A stretch of 64,000 nt of DNA from Ahaetulla prasina (GCF_028640845.1 NC_080546.1:68291205-68355204); one strand, 5' to 3'; positions 22,491-33,135 are shown, counted from the stretch's first letter. Made by a program: numbers and translations. The notes: generated from the sequence alone by a model not told the origin.

Positions 22491-22995
22491 CCGAAAAAAT
22501 GCTTTTAAAAGTAAAAAAAAAGCCTCTGATGATCGCGCAGCTCAGCTGGGATCGTTAGAGCCTTTTAAAAGCATTTATTCTTTGGCTGAAGAGTTTGTAA
22601 AAAAATGCTTTTAAAAGGTTCTGACAATCAGGCAACTCAGCTGGGATCATCAGAACCTTTTAAAAGCATTTTTTCTACAACCTCTTTGGCTGAAGAGATT
22701 GTAAAATGCTTTTAAAAGATTCTGATGATCAGGCAACTCAGCTGGGATCACAAAAACCTTTTAAAAGCATTTTGTAAAAAAACTGTTTTTAAAAGGTTAT
22801 GATGATTCCAGCTGAGTTGCCTGATTGTCAGTGGCTTTTTTTTTCTTTTAAAGTCAAAAAAACCACTGCTTTTAAAAGAAAACAAAAGCCTCTGATGATC
22901 AGGCAACTCACCTGGGATGGTCAGAACCTTTTAAAAGCATTTTTCTACAACGTCTTCGGCTGAAGAGGTTGTAGAAAAAATGTTTTTTAAATTTT
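22491..22995. repeat. Palindromic minisatellite
   Basis: Five ~80-100-bp units. Each has a near-palindrome built on tgcttttaaaag arms around a core like gatcaggcaactcagctggg, and some carry a second palindrome (cttcggctgaagag) between them. Cores are near 22527, 22621, 22722, 22801 and 22892. The fourth core is in the opposite orientation to the others. The array abuts the truncated 5' end of the L2. Confidence 0.85.
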
Positions 22996-23439
22996 TTTTA
23001 AAAAGTTGGCCATGCCCACCCAGTCACATTACCACCCCCCCCCACAAAGCCACACCCACAGAACTGGTAGTAACAAATTTTACATTTCACCACTGGACCA
23101 AAGGCATGAAGGTTATCCCAGCTGTAACTGCTCTATCCCATCATTCTCAAAATCTAGTTCATCGTAATACTTAAAACAGTTAATCACATGAGTTAAAATT
23201 CCCAGTTAGGATTTTCTACAAACCATTCTAAGATATAATATCATTGTATGTCTTCAGTTATTTTGAACATTACCTCCAAGTCCCCTGTTAATAAACTAGA
23301 TTAATGGTTTGTAACAAATACTTTTTGAAATCAATCACAGAGATAGCACAGATTCTAATGATGTTCATAATGCTGGAAAGTTCCCTCTGTAAATCTATAT
23401 ATATAAAAGCCAAATACCACTCATGCATCATCACAAAAT
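22996..23439. other. Unassigned stretch
   Basis: Begins with a C-rich patch (about 23010-23060, gccacaccc-type repeats) and then ordinary AT-rich DNA. The tatatatataaaagccaaat block at about 23398 looks like a repeat, but I cannot name it. No gene. Confidence 0.4.
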
Positions 23440-24800
23440 CTCCAGAACTGTGTGTATTTTAGTCCAATATCTTTTTGCTTCCACTCATGTCCACCACATA
23501 TGGTAATATGATCCAGGTGTCTGATGACACTTCCAACATTTTTCAGATTTATCTTTGAACATTCTAGCAATTCTTGTCGGGGGTAGATGTCACCTGTAAA
23601 ACATCTTATACAAATTCTCTTTATATGCTGTAGACATTGTCATTTTATAGTTATACATCCATAATTTTTGCCAGGATTCTAGATCTATCCCATGGCCAAA
23701 ATTCTTCCCCCAAGCAATCATTTTCTCTTTTACTTGTTCTTCTCCCAATTTTTAGTCTAGTAAATATCCATACAATTTCCTAATCAAATTGTCATCAGGA
23801 CCTGTTAAAATCTTATCAAAAATGGTTATATTATTATAAAAGCCTTCTGTTTTAATATCTTTATCATATCTGGATTGTATTTGCAAGTAAGAAAACCAAT
23901 TCATTGTTATACCGTCTGCCTCTAATTCTGATTTAGATTTTAACTCACCCTTTTCATTCAACAATTCATTATACCTAACAATATGTTCCTTTCTAAATGT
24001 TATTGAATATGAGAATGCCTCACTAGATGATACCCAAATTGGAATTTTCAAAAAATGACTTTTCTTTGTCCTCTCCCAGTTTGATAACAACGCTTCTCTA
24101 ATTAAATGTATTCTAAAATATCTGTGTTTTAGCTTGTCCATACCATAAGAAAGCATGCCATCCCAACAACAAATCATGTCCTTCCAATGTCAATATTCTA
24201 TTATTTCACAAAGTTATCCATTCTTTAATCCACATCAAACTTGCTGCCTGGTAATGCAATTCCCAATTATGTAGCCCAAAACTGCGTCTCATTCTTTTGT
24301 CTTGTAATAGTTTTAATTTTATCGTTGCTTTCCTCCCTTACCAAATATATTTAAAGATTATTTTATTCAGTTCCAAAAAGTATCCTCTGCTCAATTTATT
24401 TGGAATAATTTGAAACAGATACAGAATTCTAGGTAGTATATTCATCTTAATTGTTAATATTCTTCCAAGCAATGACAATTGTACATGTTCCCATTTAGCC
24501 AAATCTGTCACAATCTGCTGCTTGAGTTTGCCATAATCGTTCTCTTTCAATGTACTACATCTTGCAGTCAAATATATCCCCAGGTATTTAACTTGATTTG
24601 TAACTTGCATCTTTGAGCATTCTGCCAACTCAATTTTTTGCTTCATTAACATATTTTTTGTCAAAATTTTCATTTTGCCCTTGTTAATTTTCAACCCTGC
24701 CACTTTCCCAAATTCACTTATTATTTTATCAGACAATTTATAGATTCTAATGGGTCTTCAGTAATAAAAATCAAATCAACATCTTTAATTGTATCAGTGT
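23440..24800 (-). pseudogene. L1 ORF2 C-terminal fragment, second L1 subfamily
   Basis: Minus-strand frames 24736-24338 (GKVAGLKINKGKMKILTKN, VKYLGIYLTARCSTLKENDY, RILTIKMNILPRILYLFQ) and 24177-23752 match the post-FADD part of L1 ORF2. The sequence before 23752 continues into the cysteine-rich end. It resembles the L1 at 43254 and 61424 more than the 13596 subfamily. No endonuclease or catalytic block is present, and stops and shifts occur between frames. Confidence 0.85.
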
Positions 24801-25569
24801 GGAAAACTGCATTAGTTTAAAAAAATAACAGGGCACAGCTTTGCAAAAATCCTACAACAAAGCATATTCAAACAGATGTTATAGTAGTTACATTAATATA
24901 TTAATTATATTAATAATATATTAATATATGAGCTGCATTAATGTTCTTTCTAATGTCAATCTGATATTGGAAGAAAAATCAAGGAAACAGTCAGTCCACT
25001 AAACAGTGAAGACAGCAAGCAAATAGCAGGCATGTTCTGTCCCCCTCGCCTCAGTCCAGGAGACATGAGCGATGACTTAATTAGCCGGCAACTATCAGCT
25101 CTGGCAGCAAACTAGCGAGCATCTGCCAAGTGTCTCTGTTATCTCTCTTGATGCCGATGAGTCAGCCAGGAAACCAGGAGCAAACAGGACTTCAGCTCTA
25201 GTTCTCGCCCTCTAAGCAGTTGATTTGCTCGCCAAGTGGTATAGCAGCCCTTGCTGCTTTTATATCATGTGGGGTGTGGCTCCATGACTCAGCACTTCCT
25301 AGGCCTGCCCCACCCCTGCTTCTGTTGCTCCCGCCTCTCCTGCCTATGAAACCTAGGGTCCAGCCAGGCCTGATTGCCATCAGCCAGGTCTGGAGGCGTG
25401 GCCTGGGGGGGGAAAGAGTCAGGGGACGGAGGCCTCATTATCTCCTCCACCTGGCCTGCCTCTGGCTCCTGGAGCTAAGCCAGGGAAGCCGGTGCTCCAG
25501 AGGTAAGTCCTGATGGCACTTCCCCCTCACTTTCTGAGTCACTTTCTGGCAGGGGGCCCAGCTCGGGGG
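24801..25569. other. Unassigned, LTR-like stretch
   Basis: 24880-24930 is an AT-rich run of attaatat units. From about 25000 the DNA is GC-richer. On the minus strand it carries a TATA-like gatataaaagcagc (25255-25270) inside a GC-rich promoter-like region. This could be an LTR of a retroelement, but I see neither clear ends nor a partner. No coding motif. Confidence 0.35.
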
Positions 25570-25946
25570 GGCGCAGACACAACAAGGCAGCAGGGAAAAA
25601 GCAGAGCTGCTTAACTCATTCTTTGCATCGGTCTTCACGCAAAAAGAAACTATAGCCCAACCTATCAAAAACATAACTGTAAAAGACAGACTAGAAATAA
25701 AATAAGCAAAAAATAGTAAGAGAACACATGTCTGATCTTGATGAATACAAATCACCAGGATCTGATGGATTACTTCCCAGAGTTCTAAAGGAGCTGTCAG
25801 ATGTCATCTCAGAACCACTGTACTACATTTCCCAAAAATCCTGGAGCACTGGGGAACTACCAGAGGACTGGAAAAGAGCTGATGTGGTTCCCATCTTCAA
25901 AAAAGTGGGGGGAAAATGGATCCAGGAAACTACAGACCAATAAGCC
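25570..25946 (+). mobile_element. CR1 LINE, piece 1
   Basis: Encodes the CR1 segment before and into the reverse transcriptase (SPGSDGLLPRVLKELSDVIS, PEDWKRADVVPIFKK, then a frame change). Its continuation is found at 26226, 26738 and 37158 after three successive inserts. All pieces together form one CR1 copy that served as landing site for a solo LTR, a SINE and the ERV. Confidence 0.88.
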
Positions 25947-26225
25947 TGTTACATATGCATAAAGGAGCTCAGGAGTTTTCAGTCTGGTCTGGGCAACTAA
26001 GAGAATTTACATACCTGCTGCTCATTGGTCCATCTGAGTGACAGGAAAAATAACCCACTGTCAGTGGCGGGCTGGGCTGACAAAGCTGTTTAAAAGAGAG
26101 CTCTAACAGCCAGCCAGCAGCATTTTTCTTCTGATTAGAAAAATCAGAAGAAAAATAAAGGTCCGGAATAAAGTGCTGAAATTACTGCTGGTGTCCTGCC
26201 TCTTCATTCAAGCCCATACTTAACA
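25947..26225 (+). mobile_element. Solo LTR inside the CR1
   Basis: About 279 bp beginning TGTTACATA and ending TTAACA, so the ends are inverted repeats starting TG and ending CA. It has a tttaaaag TATA-like site and an aataaag polyadenylation-like signal ~50 bp before the end. The CR1 text agcct is found on both sides, a likely 4-5-bp target duplication. No internal region remains, as expected after LTR-LTR recombination. The family is unknown and does not match the ERV LTRs nearby. Confidence 0.7.
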
Positions 26226-26470
26226 CAGCCTAACATCAATACCCAGGAAGATATTGGAAAAGATAATAATAATAAAAAAAACCAAATCTGCCACATCTAG
26301 AAACGAGTAAAGTAATAACTAGCAGCCAGCATTGTTAAAAACAGATCATGCCAAACTAATCTTCCATTTCATTCTTCAACATAATGACTAAAGTAGTAGA
26401 CCAGTGAAATACTGTGGACATAATATACTGAGACTTCAGCGAGGCATTTGACAAAGTAGACCACAACCCA
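26226..26470 (+). mobile_element. CR1 LINE, piece 2
   Basis: CR1 reverse-transcriptase text resumes (IVKNRSCQTNL, then a frame leading to FDKVDHN) up to the SINE. It holds the left breakpoint of the 4-kb duplication at 26334-26346. Confidence 0.85.
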
Positions 26471-26737
26471 CTTTTTTTTTTATTTGAATTTATATCCCGC
26501 CCTTCTCCAAAGACTCAGGGTGGCTTACATTGTGTTAAGCAATAGTCTTCATCCATTTGTATATTATATACAAAGTCAACTTTTATTGCCCCCAACAATC
26601 TGGGTCCTCATTTTACCTACCTTATAAAGGATGGAAGGCTGAGTCAACCTTGGGCCTGGTGGGACTTGAACTTGCAGTAATTGCAAGCAGCTGTGTTAGT
26701 AACAGACTGCTTATTGTTGAGCCACCAGAAGCCCCTT
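26471..26737 (-). mobile_element. tRNA-derived SINE in the CR1
   Basis: On the minus strand it has a tRNA-like head with a B-box-like gttcaagtccc, a central body, and a 3' tail with ggcgggatataaat. It separates CR1 pieces 2 and 3, whose frame runs from DHNP to KLEK across it. It is of the same family as the copies at 29108, 33136 and 45255. A duplicate lies at 30494-30760. Confidence 0.85.
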
Positions 26738-26911
26738 CTTGGTAAGCTAGAAAAAAATGGGATAGATAGCATCACCAACAGATGGATTTGTAACTGCTTG
26801 ACAAACTGTACTCAATGTCCTTAATGGATCTACATCTACATGGAGGGAAGTAAGCAGTGGGGTACCACAAGGTTCCATCTTAGGCCCAGTACTCCTCAAT
26901 ATCTTCATAAA
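26738..26911 (+). mobile_element. CR1 LINE, piece 3
   Basis: Encodes the CR1 block [20 protein letters not shown] and stops at the ERV 5' LTR. The last five bases, ataaa (26907-26911), are repeated at 37158-37162 after the 3' LTR, giving the ERV target-site duplication. Confidence 0.9.
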
Positions 26912-27240
26912 TGGGGGGATAATTGCTTTCTCAGTAGCTGGCAAACCATGCTGAGGAATGCAACGTCAACATAATGATCCTTCCTCAAGAAGTGTGAAGA
27001 ATGAGATTTGGCACGTAGGCACATCACATTGCTTGCAGCAGGAAACCATGAGCTGTCCACATGGATAGAATAGCCATAGCATGAGCCTTGTTTAGCCAAT
27101 CAGTACAAGTGTACTTTGATCAATGAATCAGTTTCTGCCATGGAGACTGTGTATGACAATAAAAGGGAGCTCCCACGAGCTGTTCGGGGCCTTCCATTAA
27201 CCTTCTTCCTGCCTATGCATCTTTTTTCATCACAACAACA
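26912..27240 (+). repeat. ERV 5' LTR (unit 1)
   Basis: 329 bp, TG at the start and CA at the end, near-identical to 30935-31266 and 36826-37157. It contains gacaataaaagggagctcc (about 27147-27168), which fits a TATA-like or polyadenylation site. The 5' flank is CR1 DNA. Confidence 0.93.
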
Positions 27241-27242
27241 TC

Positions 27243-27260
27243 TGGTGCCCCTGAGGTGAT
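27243..27260 (+). promoter_or_regulatory. Primer-binding site, unit 1 (decayed)
   Basis: TGGTGCCCCTGAGGTGAT lies two bases after the LTR. It differs at three positions from the tRNA-Trp primer site used by avian alpharetroviruses, while the unit 2 copy differs at one. Confidence 0.75.
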
Positions 27261-27293
27261 TCCCCCTGCACTCATTCGGCCGGATGAGCCCTG

Positions 27294-28771
27294 GTGCACC
27301 ACAGCGAACTTCGCACCCAAAAATATGTGAGTATGGGGGGGGGGGAACTGTCAGCTCCGCAGAAGCTTCATGCAAAAGAGCTACAGAAAATACTTAAAAA
27401 CAATGGAATGGCAGGAATTAGTTTAAGTGATTTAGAGCAGTTAGTAAATGAAATAGGCTGTCAATGCCCATGTATCCTGAAGCAGGAACCTTAGTCTTGC
27501 AGGACTGGATAAAACTTGGAATACATTTGCATTCGCCGCCACAAGCACCAATACAACATTTGTTGCTGTGGCAAAAATGTAAGGAAGCAATTGAGGTTAT
27601 GGGGACTCATAAACTCAAGGCACTGTCACCATCTCTCTCTTTGCTTCCTGAGGAGGGGTCTGCTCCCCCTCTGCCATATATTCAGCTGACTCTGCCGGCA
27701 GCAACTATGCCGAAGCCAGTGGAGCCTAGCTCCCCGACTGCTCCCTTACCGATAGCTCTTTCACAGGAGCTATTTAGCACAGTCGGAGCAGGGTTTCAGG
27801 AAGAGCAGCAAAAAGGAACCCTCACTGGGATAGAACTTGCAGAGGGTCTCCAAGCTTTTCCGTTCACACAGACAGTCAAACCACAAGGGCAAGCTCAATA
27901 TCAGTGGAATCCCTTGCCATATCAAATTTTGAGAGAGCTGCAGAAAAGTATCACAGAGACAGGTTTGCGTTCCACCTATACTGTTGAAATGATGGAAGGT
28001 ATATCTAATGGTTATAATTTGATCCCACAAGATTGGAAGGATTTGTTTTGCATGCTTCTCACACCAGCACAGTATGTTGTTTGGGATTCAGAATACCAGA
28101 GAGAGGCAATTCATGCAGGAAACAATTCAGGAGGTTTATATATACCAGACCAACTGTACGGAGTTGGTGCTTTTACTACAATACAACAACAAGCCGCAGG
28201 CACACCCCCGCCAGCCTACTCCTTGATAGGGCGTTGTGTGATCAAAGCATTTAAGGAAGTGCCAGTCTCAGGCAAACCTAGCAAGTCTTTTGCAGCAATT
28301 TGACAGGGTGCTGGTGAAACATATTCTGATTTTATTGATAGATTGCAAGAAGCTATTCAGTGGCAAGTAGATAATGAGGAAGCTAGCAGAGAATTAATGA
28401 AAAGGCTAGCCTATGAACATGCCGATGCTGATTGCCGCCACGCATTGCAATCTATTGTTAATAGAGGAGATTACACTTTGGCTGATATGTTGAAAGCATA
28501 CGCTTATATAGGCACAAATGTTCATCAAATGGATGCCTTAGCAGCTGCCTTACAAAAAGGAAAGTTTGGCAAGCCCAAAGGTAACTGTTTTAATTGAAAT
28601 AAACCTGGCCATTTTAAACAGCAGTGCAGAGCCCCTGGTGGTGGAGCTCATAAAGGCAATGGGCCAGGAGGAGGTCAAGTAACTAAACCAAAAACTGTTT
28701 GCCCTAAATGTAAGAAGGGGTTTCACTGGGCAAATCAGTGCAGAAGTCAGAGAAATAGTCAGGGAAACTAG
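27294..28771 (+). pseudogene. gag: ERV gag (unit 1)
   Basis: Retroviral structural polyprotein remnant. A leader frame (27294-27494) gives way to a second frame at 27464 (MPMYPEAGTLVLQDWIK). A proline-rich linker follows, then a capsid-like region (YQILRELQKSITETGL, NLIPQDWKDLFCMLLTPAQY). TGA 28301-28303 precedes the major homology region (QGAGETYSDFIDRLQEA). Another TGA (28595-28597) falls at the second cysteine position of the first zinc knuckle. The second knuckle CPKCKKGFHWANQC is complete. TAG 28769-28771 ends the frame. Unit 2 has the same stops. Confidence 0.9.
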
Positions 28772-29107
28772 ATATCGGGCTCACAGCGAGCCCTGGCCCA
28801 ATTGCTGAAACTACTATCAAAAATTCTAAAGCAGCTACGAGAGGTAGTGCAGGTATTGATTTAATTAATCAAAAAGATAAATTCATTCCTTTCCCTGGAG
28901 TTGTTACCTTAATGTCATCACAATTGAAAGGACCATTACCTGATAACACTGTGGGATTGGTCCTCCCTCGATCCTCCGCAGGAACCAAGGGGATTTTTGT
29001 TCCCTGGAGTCATTGACTCAGATTATGAAGGAATAATTACAATACAATTTGAAACGAATGTGCCCATGACTTTAAAACAAGGAGATTCTTGGGCACAATT
29101 GGCAATT
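28772..29107 (+). pseudogene. ERV dUTPase-like domain (unit 1)
   Basis: Encodes dUTPase motifs in order: GSAGIDL (motif 1), PRSSAGTKG (motif 2), GVIDSDYEG (motif 3) and GDSWAQLAI (motif 4). dUTPases hydrolyse dUTP and, in betaretroviruses, sit between gag and protease. A 2-bp difference from unit 2 near 29000 shifts the frame here. The domain ends abruptly at a SINE, and no protease DTG motif follows. Confidence 0.85.
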
Positions 29108-29116
29108 GTTCCATAT

Positions 29117-29195
<79 letters not shown>

Positions 29196-29432
29196 CATTT
29201 ATATCCCGCCTTTCTCTGAAGACTCAGGACGGCTTACAGTGTGTAAGGCAATAGTCTCATTCTATTTTTATATTTACAAAGTCAACTTATTGCCCCCAAC
29301 AATCTGGGTCCTCATTTTACCTACCTTATAAAGGATGGAAGGCTGAGTCAACCTTGGACTTGGTGGGACTAGAACCTGCAGTAATTGCAGGCAGCTGTGA
29401 TTTAATAACAGGCTTCTTACAGCCTGAGCCAC
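29108..29432 (-). mobile_element. SINE replacing ERV protease and reverse transcriptase (unit 1)
   Basis: A tRNA-derived SINE on the minus strand whose tail is an (ATTT)n microsatellite at 29111-29196. Left of it is dUTPase text and right of it is the end of reverse transcriptase or RNase H, so protease and most of the reverse transcriptase (roughly 1.5 kb in related viruses) are absent. I see no target-site duplication. Confidence 0.85.
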
Positions 29433-30369
29433 ATCATAGTCCTCTTGCCATTGAAAGATTGGGAGCATATGATTAGCCTCTCCTCTTCTTTACAAGCAGC
29501 GCTGACCAATTATGTTGGGAAAATTTCTTACCATATTCCTGCAGACCCGCGCCTGCTTGCCTTTAATCAAGTGGAAATCATAGTCCAAAATGGTATCTCA
29601 TTAAGACCTTTAGTGAATGACCTCACAGTCTTCACTGATGGGGGGCCAAAGTGGGGTGCAACTGCCTGGCTTGAACATGGAAAATGGGTTATGAAAATTA
29701 CACCTCCGCAGAAGTCCGCTCAGTGTGCAGAGGTTGCGGCAGTAATTTTGGCCTTGCAAATCTTTCCAACTCAAGACCTCAATATTATTTCAGATAGCCA
29801 GTATGTCTGTCAAATTGTCACCTCCCTGGTCCATATGTTACACCATCATTGGATGATGATCTTCTGTCCTCTTTTGACATTACAACAAATTTTGCAAATT
29901 AGAAAGAATCAAATTTACATCGCACATATCAGAAGTCATCAATCTTTTCCCGCAAGTTGTCAGAAGGAAATGCTGTTGCAGATGCCGCAACAAAGCAGCA
30001 TGTTCTGTCTGTTACTCCATGGGAAAGTCATTCTATGTTTCATCAAATGCCAAGGCTCTTGCAAAACAATTTCACATTCCTCTAGATCATGCTAGAGCAA
30101 TCATACAACAATGCCCTCAATGTTCTCAGATCACCCCATCTCCCTCCATTGGGGTAAACCCAAGAGGTCTTAAAGCAAACGAACTTTGGCAAATGGATGT
30201 AACCCAATACCCCTCTTTTGCCCCTTGGAAATATCTTCATGTAACCATTGATACTTTTTCTCATTTTATTTGGGCTACTCCTCAGAAAGGAGAAGCCACC
30301 AAACATGTTGTTAATCATTGTATTCAAACATTTGCTGTCATGGGCCTACCTTCTACGTTAAAAACAGAT
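29433..30369 (+). pseudogene. pol: ERV RNase H and truncated integrase (unit 1)
   Basis: RNase H motifs are VFTDGGPKWG, AQCAEVAAVILAL and ISDSQYV, carrying the expected Asp, Glu and Asp. After a frame change the integrase zinc-binding end follows (HIPLDHARAIIQQCPQC), then WQMDVTQYP with the first catalytic Asp. The gene is cut at 30357-30369 by the duplication junction, just before the second catalytic Asp region, and runs into CR1 DNA. Confidence 0.9.
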
Positions 30370-30493
30370 CATGCCAAACTAATCTTCCATTTCATTCTTC
30401 AACATAATGACTAAAGTAGTAGACCAGTGAAATACTGTGGACATAATATACTGAGACTTCAGCGAGGCATTTGACAAAGTAGACCACAACCCA

Positions 30494-30760
30494 CTTTTTT
30501 TTTTATTTGAATTTATATCCCGCCCTTCTCCAAAGACTCAGGGCGGCTTACATTGTGTTAAGCAATAGTCTTCATCCATTTGTATATTATATACAAAGTC
30601 AACTTTTATTGCCCCCAACAATCTGGGTCCTCATTTTACCTACCTTATAAAGGATGGAAGGCTGAGTCAACCTTGGGCCTGGTGGGACTTGAACTTGCAG
30701 TAATTGCAAGCAGCTGTGTTAGTAACAGACTGCTTATTGTTGAGCCACCAGAAGCCCCTT
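30494..30760 (-). mobile_element. SINE, duplicate of 26471-26737
   Basis: Copied with the 4-kb block; it differs from the first copy by only a few bases (for example agggcggct against agggtggct). Not an independent insertion. Confidence 0.88.
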
Positions 30761-30934
30761 CTTGGTAAGCTAGAAAAAAATGGGATAGATAGCATCACCA
30801 ACAGATGGATTTGTAACTGCTTGACAAACTGTACTCAATGTCCTTAATGGATCTACATCTACATGGAGGGAAGTAAGCAGTGGGGTACCACAAGGTTCCA
30901 TCTTAGGCCCAGTACTCCTCAATATCTTCATAAA

Positions 30935-31266
30935 TGGGGGGATAATTGCTTTCTCAGTAGCTGGCAAACCATGCTGAGGAATGCAACGTCAACATAATGA
31001 TCCTTCCTCAAGAAGTGTGAAGAATGAGATTTGGCACGTAGGCACATCACATTGCTTGCAGCAGGAAACCATGAGCTGTCCACATGGATAGAATAGCCAT
31101 AGCATGAGCCTTGTTTAGCCAATCAGTACAAGTGTACTTTGATCAATGAATCAGTTTCTGCCATGGAGACTGTGTATGACAATAAAAGGGAGCTCCCACG
31201 AGCTGTTCGGGGGGCCTTCCCATTAATCTTCTTCCTGCCTATGCATCTTTTTTCATCACAACAACA
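30935..31266 (+). repeat. ERV internal LTR (unit 2)
   Basis: 332 bp. Preceded by CR1 piece 3 text ending cataaa, as at the true 5' LTR, and followed by a primer-binding site. Confidence 0.93.
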
Positions 31267-31268
31267 TC

Positions 31269-31286
31269 TGGTGACCCTGACGTGAT
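31269..31286 (+). promoter_or_regulatory. Primer-binding site, tRNA-Trp type (unit 2)
   Basis: TGGTGACCCTGACGTGAT matches the tRNA-Trp 3' end complement except for one transition. tRNA-Trp is the primer of avian alpharetroviruses; most betaretroviruses use tRNA-Lys. The call comes from remembered primer sequences. Confidence 0.8.
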
Positions 31287-31309
31287 TCCCCCTGCACTCA
31301 TTCGGCCGG

Positions 31310-32793
31310 ATGAGCCCTGGTGCACCACAGCGAACTTCGCACCCAAAAATATGTGAGTATGGGGGGGGGGAACTGTCAGCTCCGCAGAAGCTTCATGCAA
31401 AAGAGCTACAGAAAATACTTAAAAACAATGGAATGGCAGGAATTAGTTTAAGTGATTTAGAGCAGTTAGTAAATGAAATAGGCTGTCAATGCCCATGTAT
31501 CCTGAAGCAGGAACCTTAGTCTTGCAGGACTGGATAAAACTTGGAATACATTTGCATTCGCCGCCACAAGCACCAATACAACATTTGTTGCTGTGGCAAA
31601 AATGTAAGGAAGCAATTGAGGTTATGGGGACTCATAAACTCAAGGCACTGTCACCATCTCTCTCTTTGCTTCCTGAGGAGGGGTCTGCTCCCCCTCTGCC
31701 ATATATTCAGCTGACTCTGCCGGCAGCAACTATGCCGAAGCCAGTGGAGCCTAGCTCCCCGACTGCTCCCTTACCGATAGCTCTTTCACAGGAGCTATTT
31801 AGCACAGTCGGAGCAGGGTTTCAGGAAGAGCAGCAAAAAGGAACCCTCACTGGGATAGAACTTGCAGAGGGTCTCCAAGCTTTTCCGTTCACACAGACAG
31901 TCAAACCACAAGGGCAAGCTCAATATCAGTGGAATCCCTTGCCATATCAAATTTTGAGAGAGCTGCAGAAAAGTATCACAGAGACAGGTTTGCGTTCCAC
32001 CTATACTGTTGAAATGATGGAAGGTATATCTAATGGTTATAATTTGATCCCACAAGATTGGAAGGATTTGTTTTGCATGCTTCTCACACCAGCACAGTAT
32101 GTTGTTTGGGATTCAGAATACCAGAGAGAGGCAATTCATGCAGGAAACAATTCAGGAGGTTTATATATACCAGACCAACTGTACGGAGTTGGTGCTTTTA
32201 CTACAATACAACAACAAGCCGCAGGCACACCCCCGCCAGCCTACTCCTTGATAGGGCGTTGTGTGATCAAAGCATTTAAGGAAGTGCCAGTCTCAGGCAA
32301 ACCTAGCAAGTCTTTTGCAGCAATTTGACAGGGTGCTGGTGAAACATATTCTGATTTTATTGATAGATTGCAAGAAGCTATTCAGTGGCAAGTAGATAAT
32401 GAGGAAGCTAGCAGAGAATTAATGAAAAGGCTAGCCTATGAACATGCCGATGCTGATTGCCACGCATTGCAATCTATTGTTAATAGAGGAGATTACACTT
32501 TGGCTGATATGTTGAAAGCATACGCTTATATAGGCACAAATGTTCATCAAATGGATGCCTTAGCAGCTGCTTTACAAAAAGGAAAGTTTGGCAAGCCCAA
32601 AGGTAACTGTTTTAATTGAAATAAACCTGGCCATTTTAAACAGCAGTGCAGAGCCCCTGGTGGTGGAGCTCATAAAGGCAATGGGCCAGGAGGAGGTCAA
32701 GTAACTAAACCAAAAACTGTTTGCCCTAAATGTAAGAAGGGGTTTCACTGGGCAAATCAGTGCAGAAGTCAGAGAAATAGTCAGGGAAACTAG
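31310..32793 (+). pseudogene. gag: ERV gag (unit 2)
   Basis: Same organisation as 27294-28771, with the same frame change near 31495, TGA 32326-32328 before the major homology region, TGA at the first zinc knuckle (32617-32619) and final TAG 32791-32793. It lacks one codon relative to unit 1 near 32460 (CRHAL against CHAL). Sharing all stops means inactivation preceded duplication. Confidence 0.9.
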
Positions 32794-33129
32794 ATATCGG
32801 GCTCACAGCGAGCCCTGGCCCAATTGCTGAAACTACTATCAAAAATTCTAAAGCAGCTACGAGAGGTAGTGCAGGTATTGATTTAATTAATCAAAAAGAT
32901 AAATTCATTCCTTTCCCTGGAGTTGTTACCTTAATGTCATCACAATTGAAAGGACCATTACCTGATAACACTGTGGGATTGGTCCTCCCTCGATCCTCCG
33001 CAGGAACCAAGGGGATTTTTGTTTTCCCTGGAATCACTGACTCAGATTATGAAGGAATAATTACAATACAATTTGAAACGAATGTGCCCATGACTTTAAA
33101 ACAAGGAGATTCTTGGGCACAATTGGCAA
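32794..33129 (+). pseudogene. ERV dUTPase-like domain (unit 2)
   Basis: Here motifs 2 to 4 are in one frame (32934 onward: PRSSAGTKGIFVFPGI, DSDYEG, GDSWAQLAI), better preserved than in unit 1. Motif 1 (GSAGIDL) lies just upstream. The domain again ends at the SINE without a protease. Confidence 0.85.
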
Positions 33130-33135
33130 TTGTTC

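Larger units (their letters stand above)
26334..30356. repeat. 4.0-kb tandem duplication, unit 1
   Basis: 4023 bp of CR1 flank, SINE, ERV 5' LTR, gag, dUTPase, SINE, RNase H and part of integrase, repeated at 30357-34384. The 13-mer gttaaaaacagat lies at 26334 (CR1), 30357 (junction) and 34385 (integrase). The unit therefore runs from CR1 text into integrase text and is joined at that shared word. Scattered differences separate the copies. Confidence 0.95.

Noticed and set aside
22491..22995. CRISPR-like regular repeats
   Set aside because: The spacing is regular only roughly, the units are themselves palindromic and there are no unique spacers. This is a eukaryotic minisatellite.
25196..25513. 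Open frames of 60-97 codons in GC-rich DNA near 25.3 kb as a host exon
   Set aside because: No splice-site pair, domain or similarity that I recognise; a promoter-like or LTR-like nature is at least as likely.
29089..29331. Frames with long IYLF repeats in the ERV
   Set aside because: They are translations of the (ATTT)n tail of a SINE, not proteins.
30935..31266. A second independent ERV insertion
   Set aside because: The flank upstream of this LTR is the same CR1/SINE flank as at 26912, and the same 13-bp word marks the joint. Segmental duplication explains it with one event.
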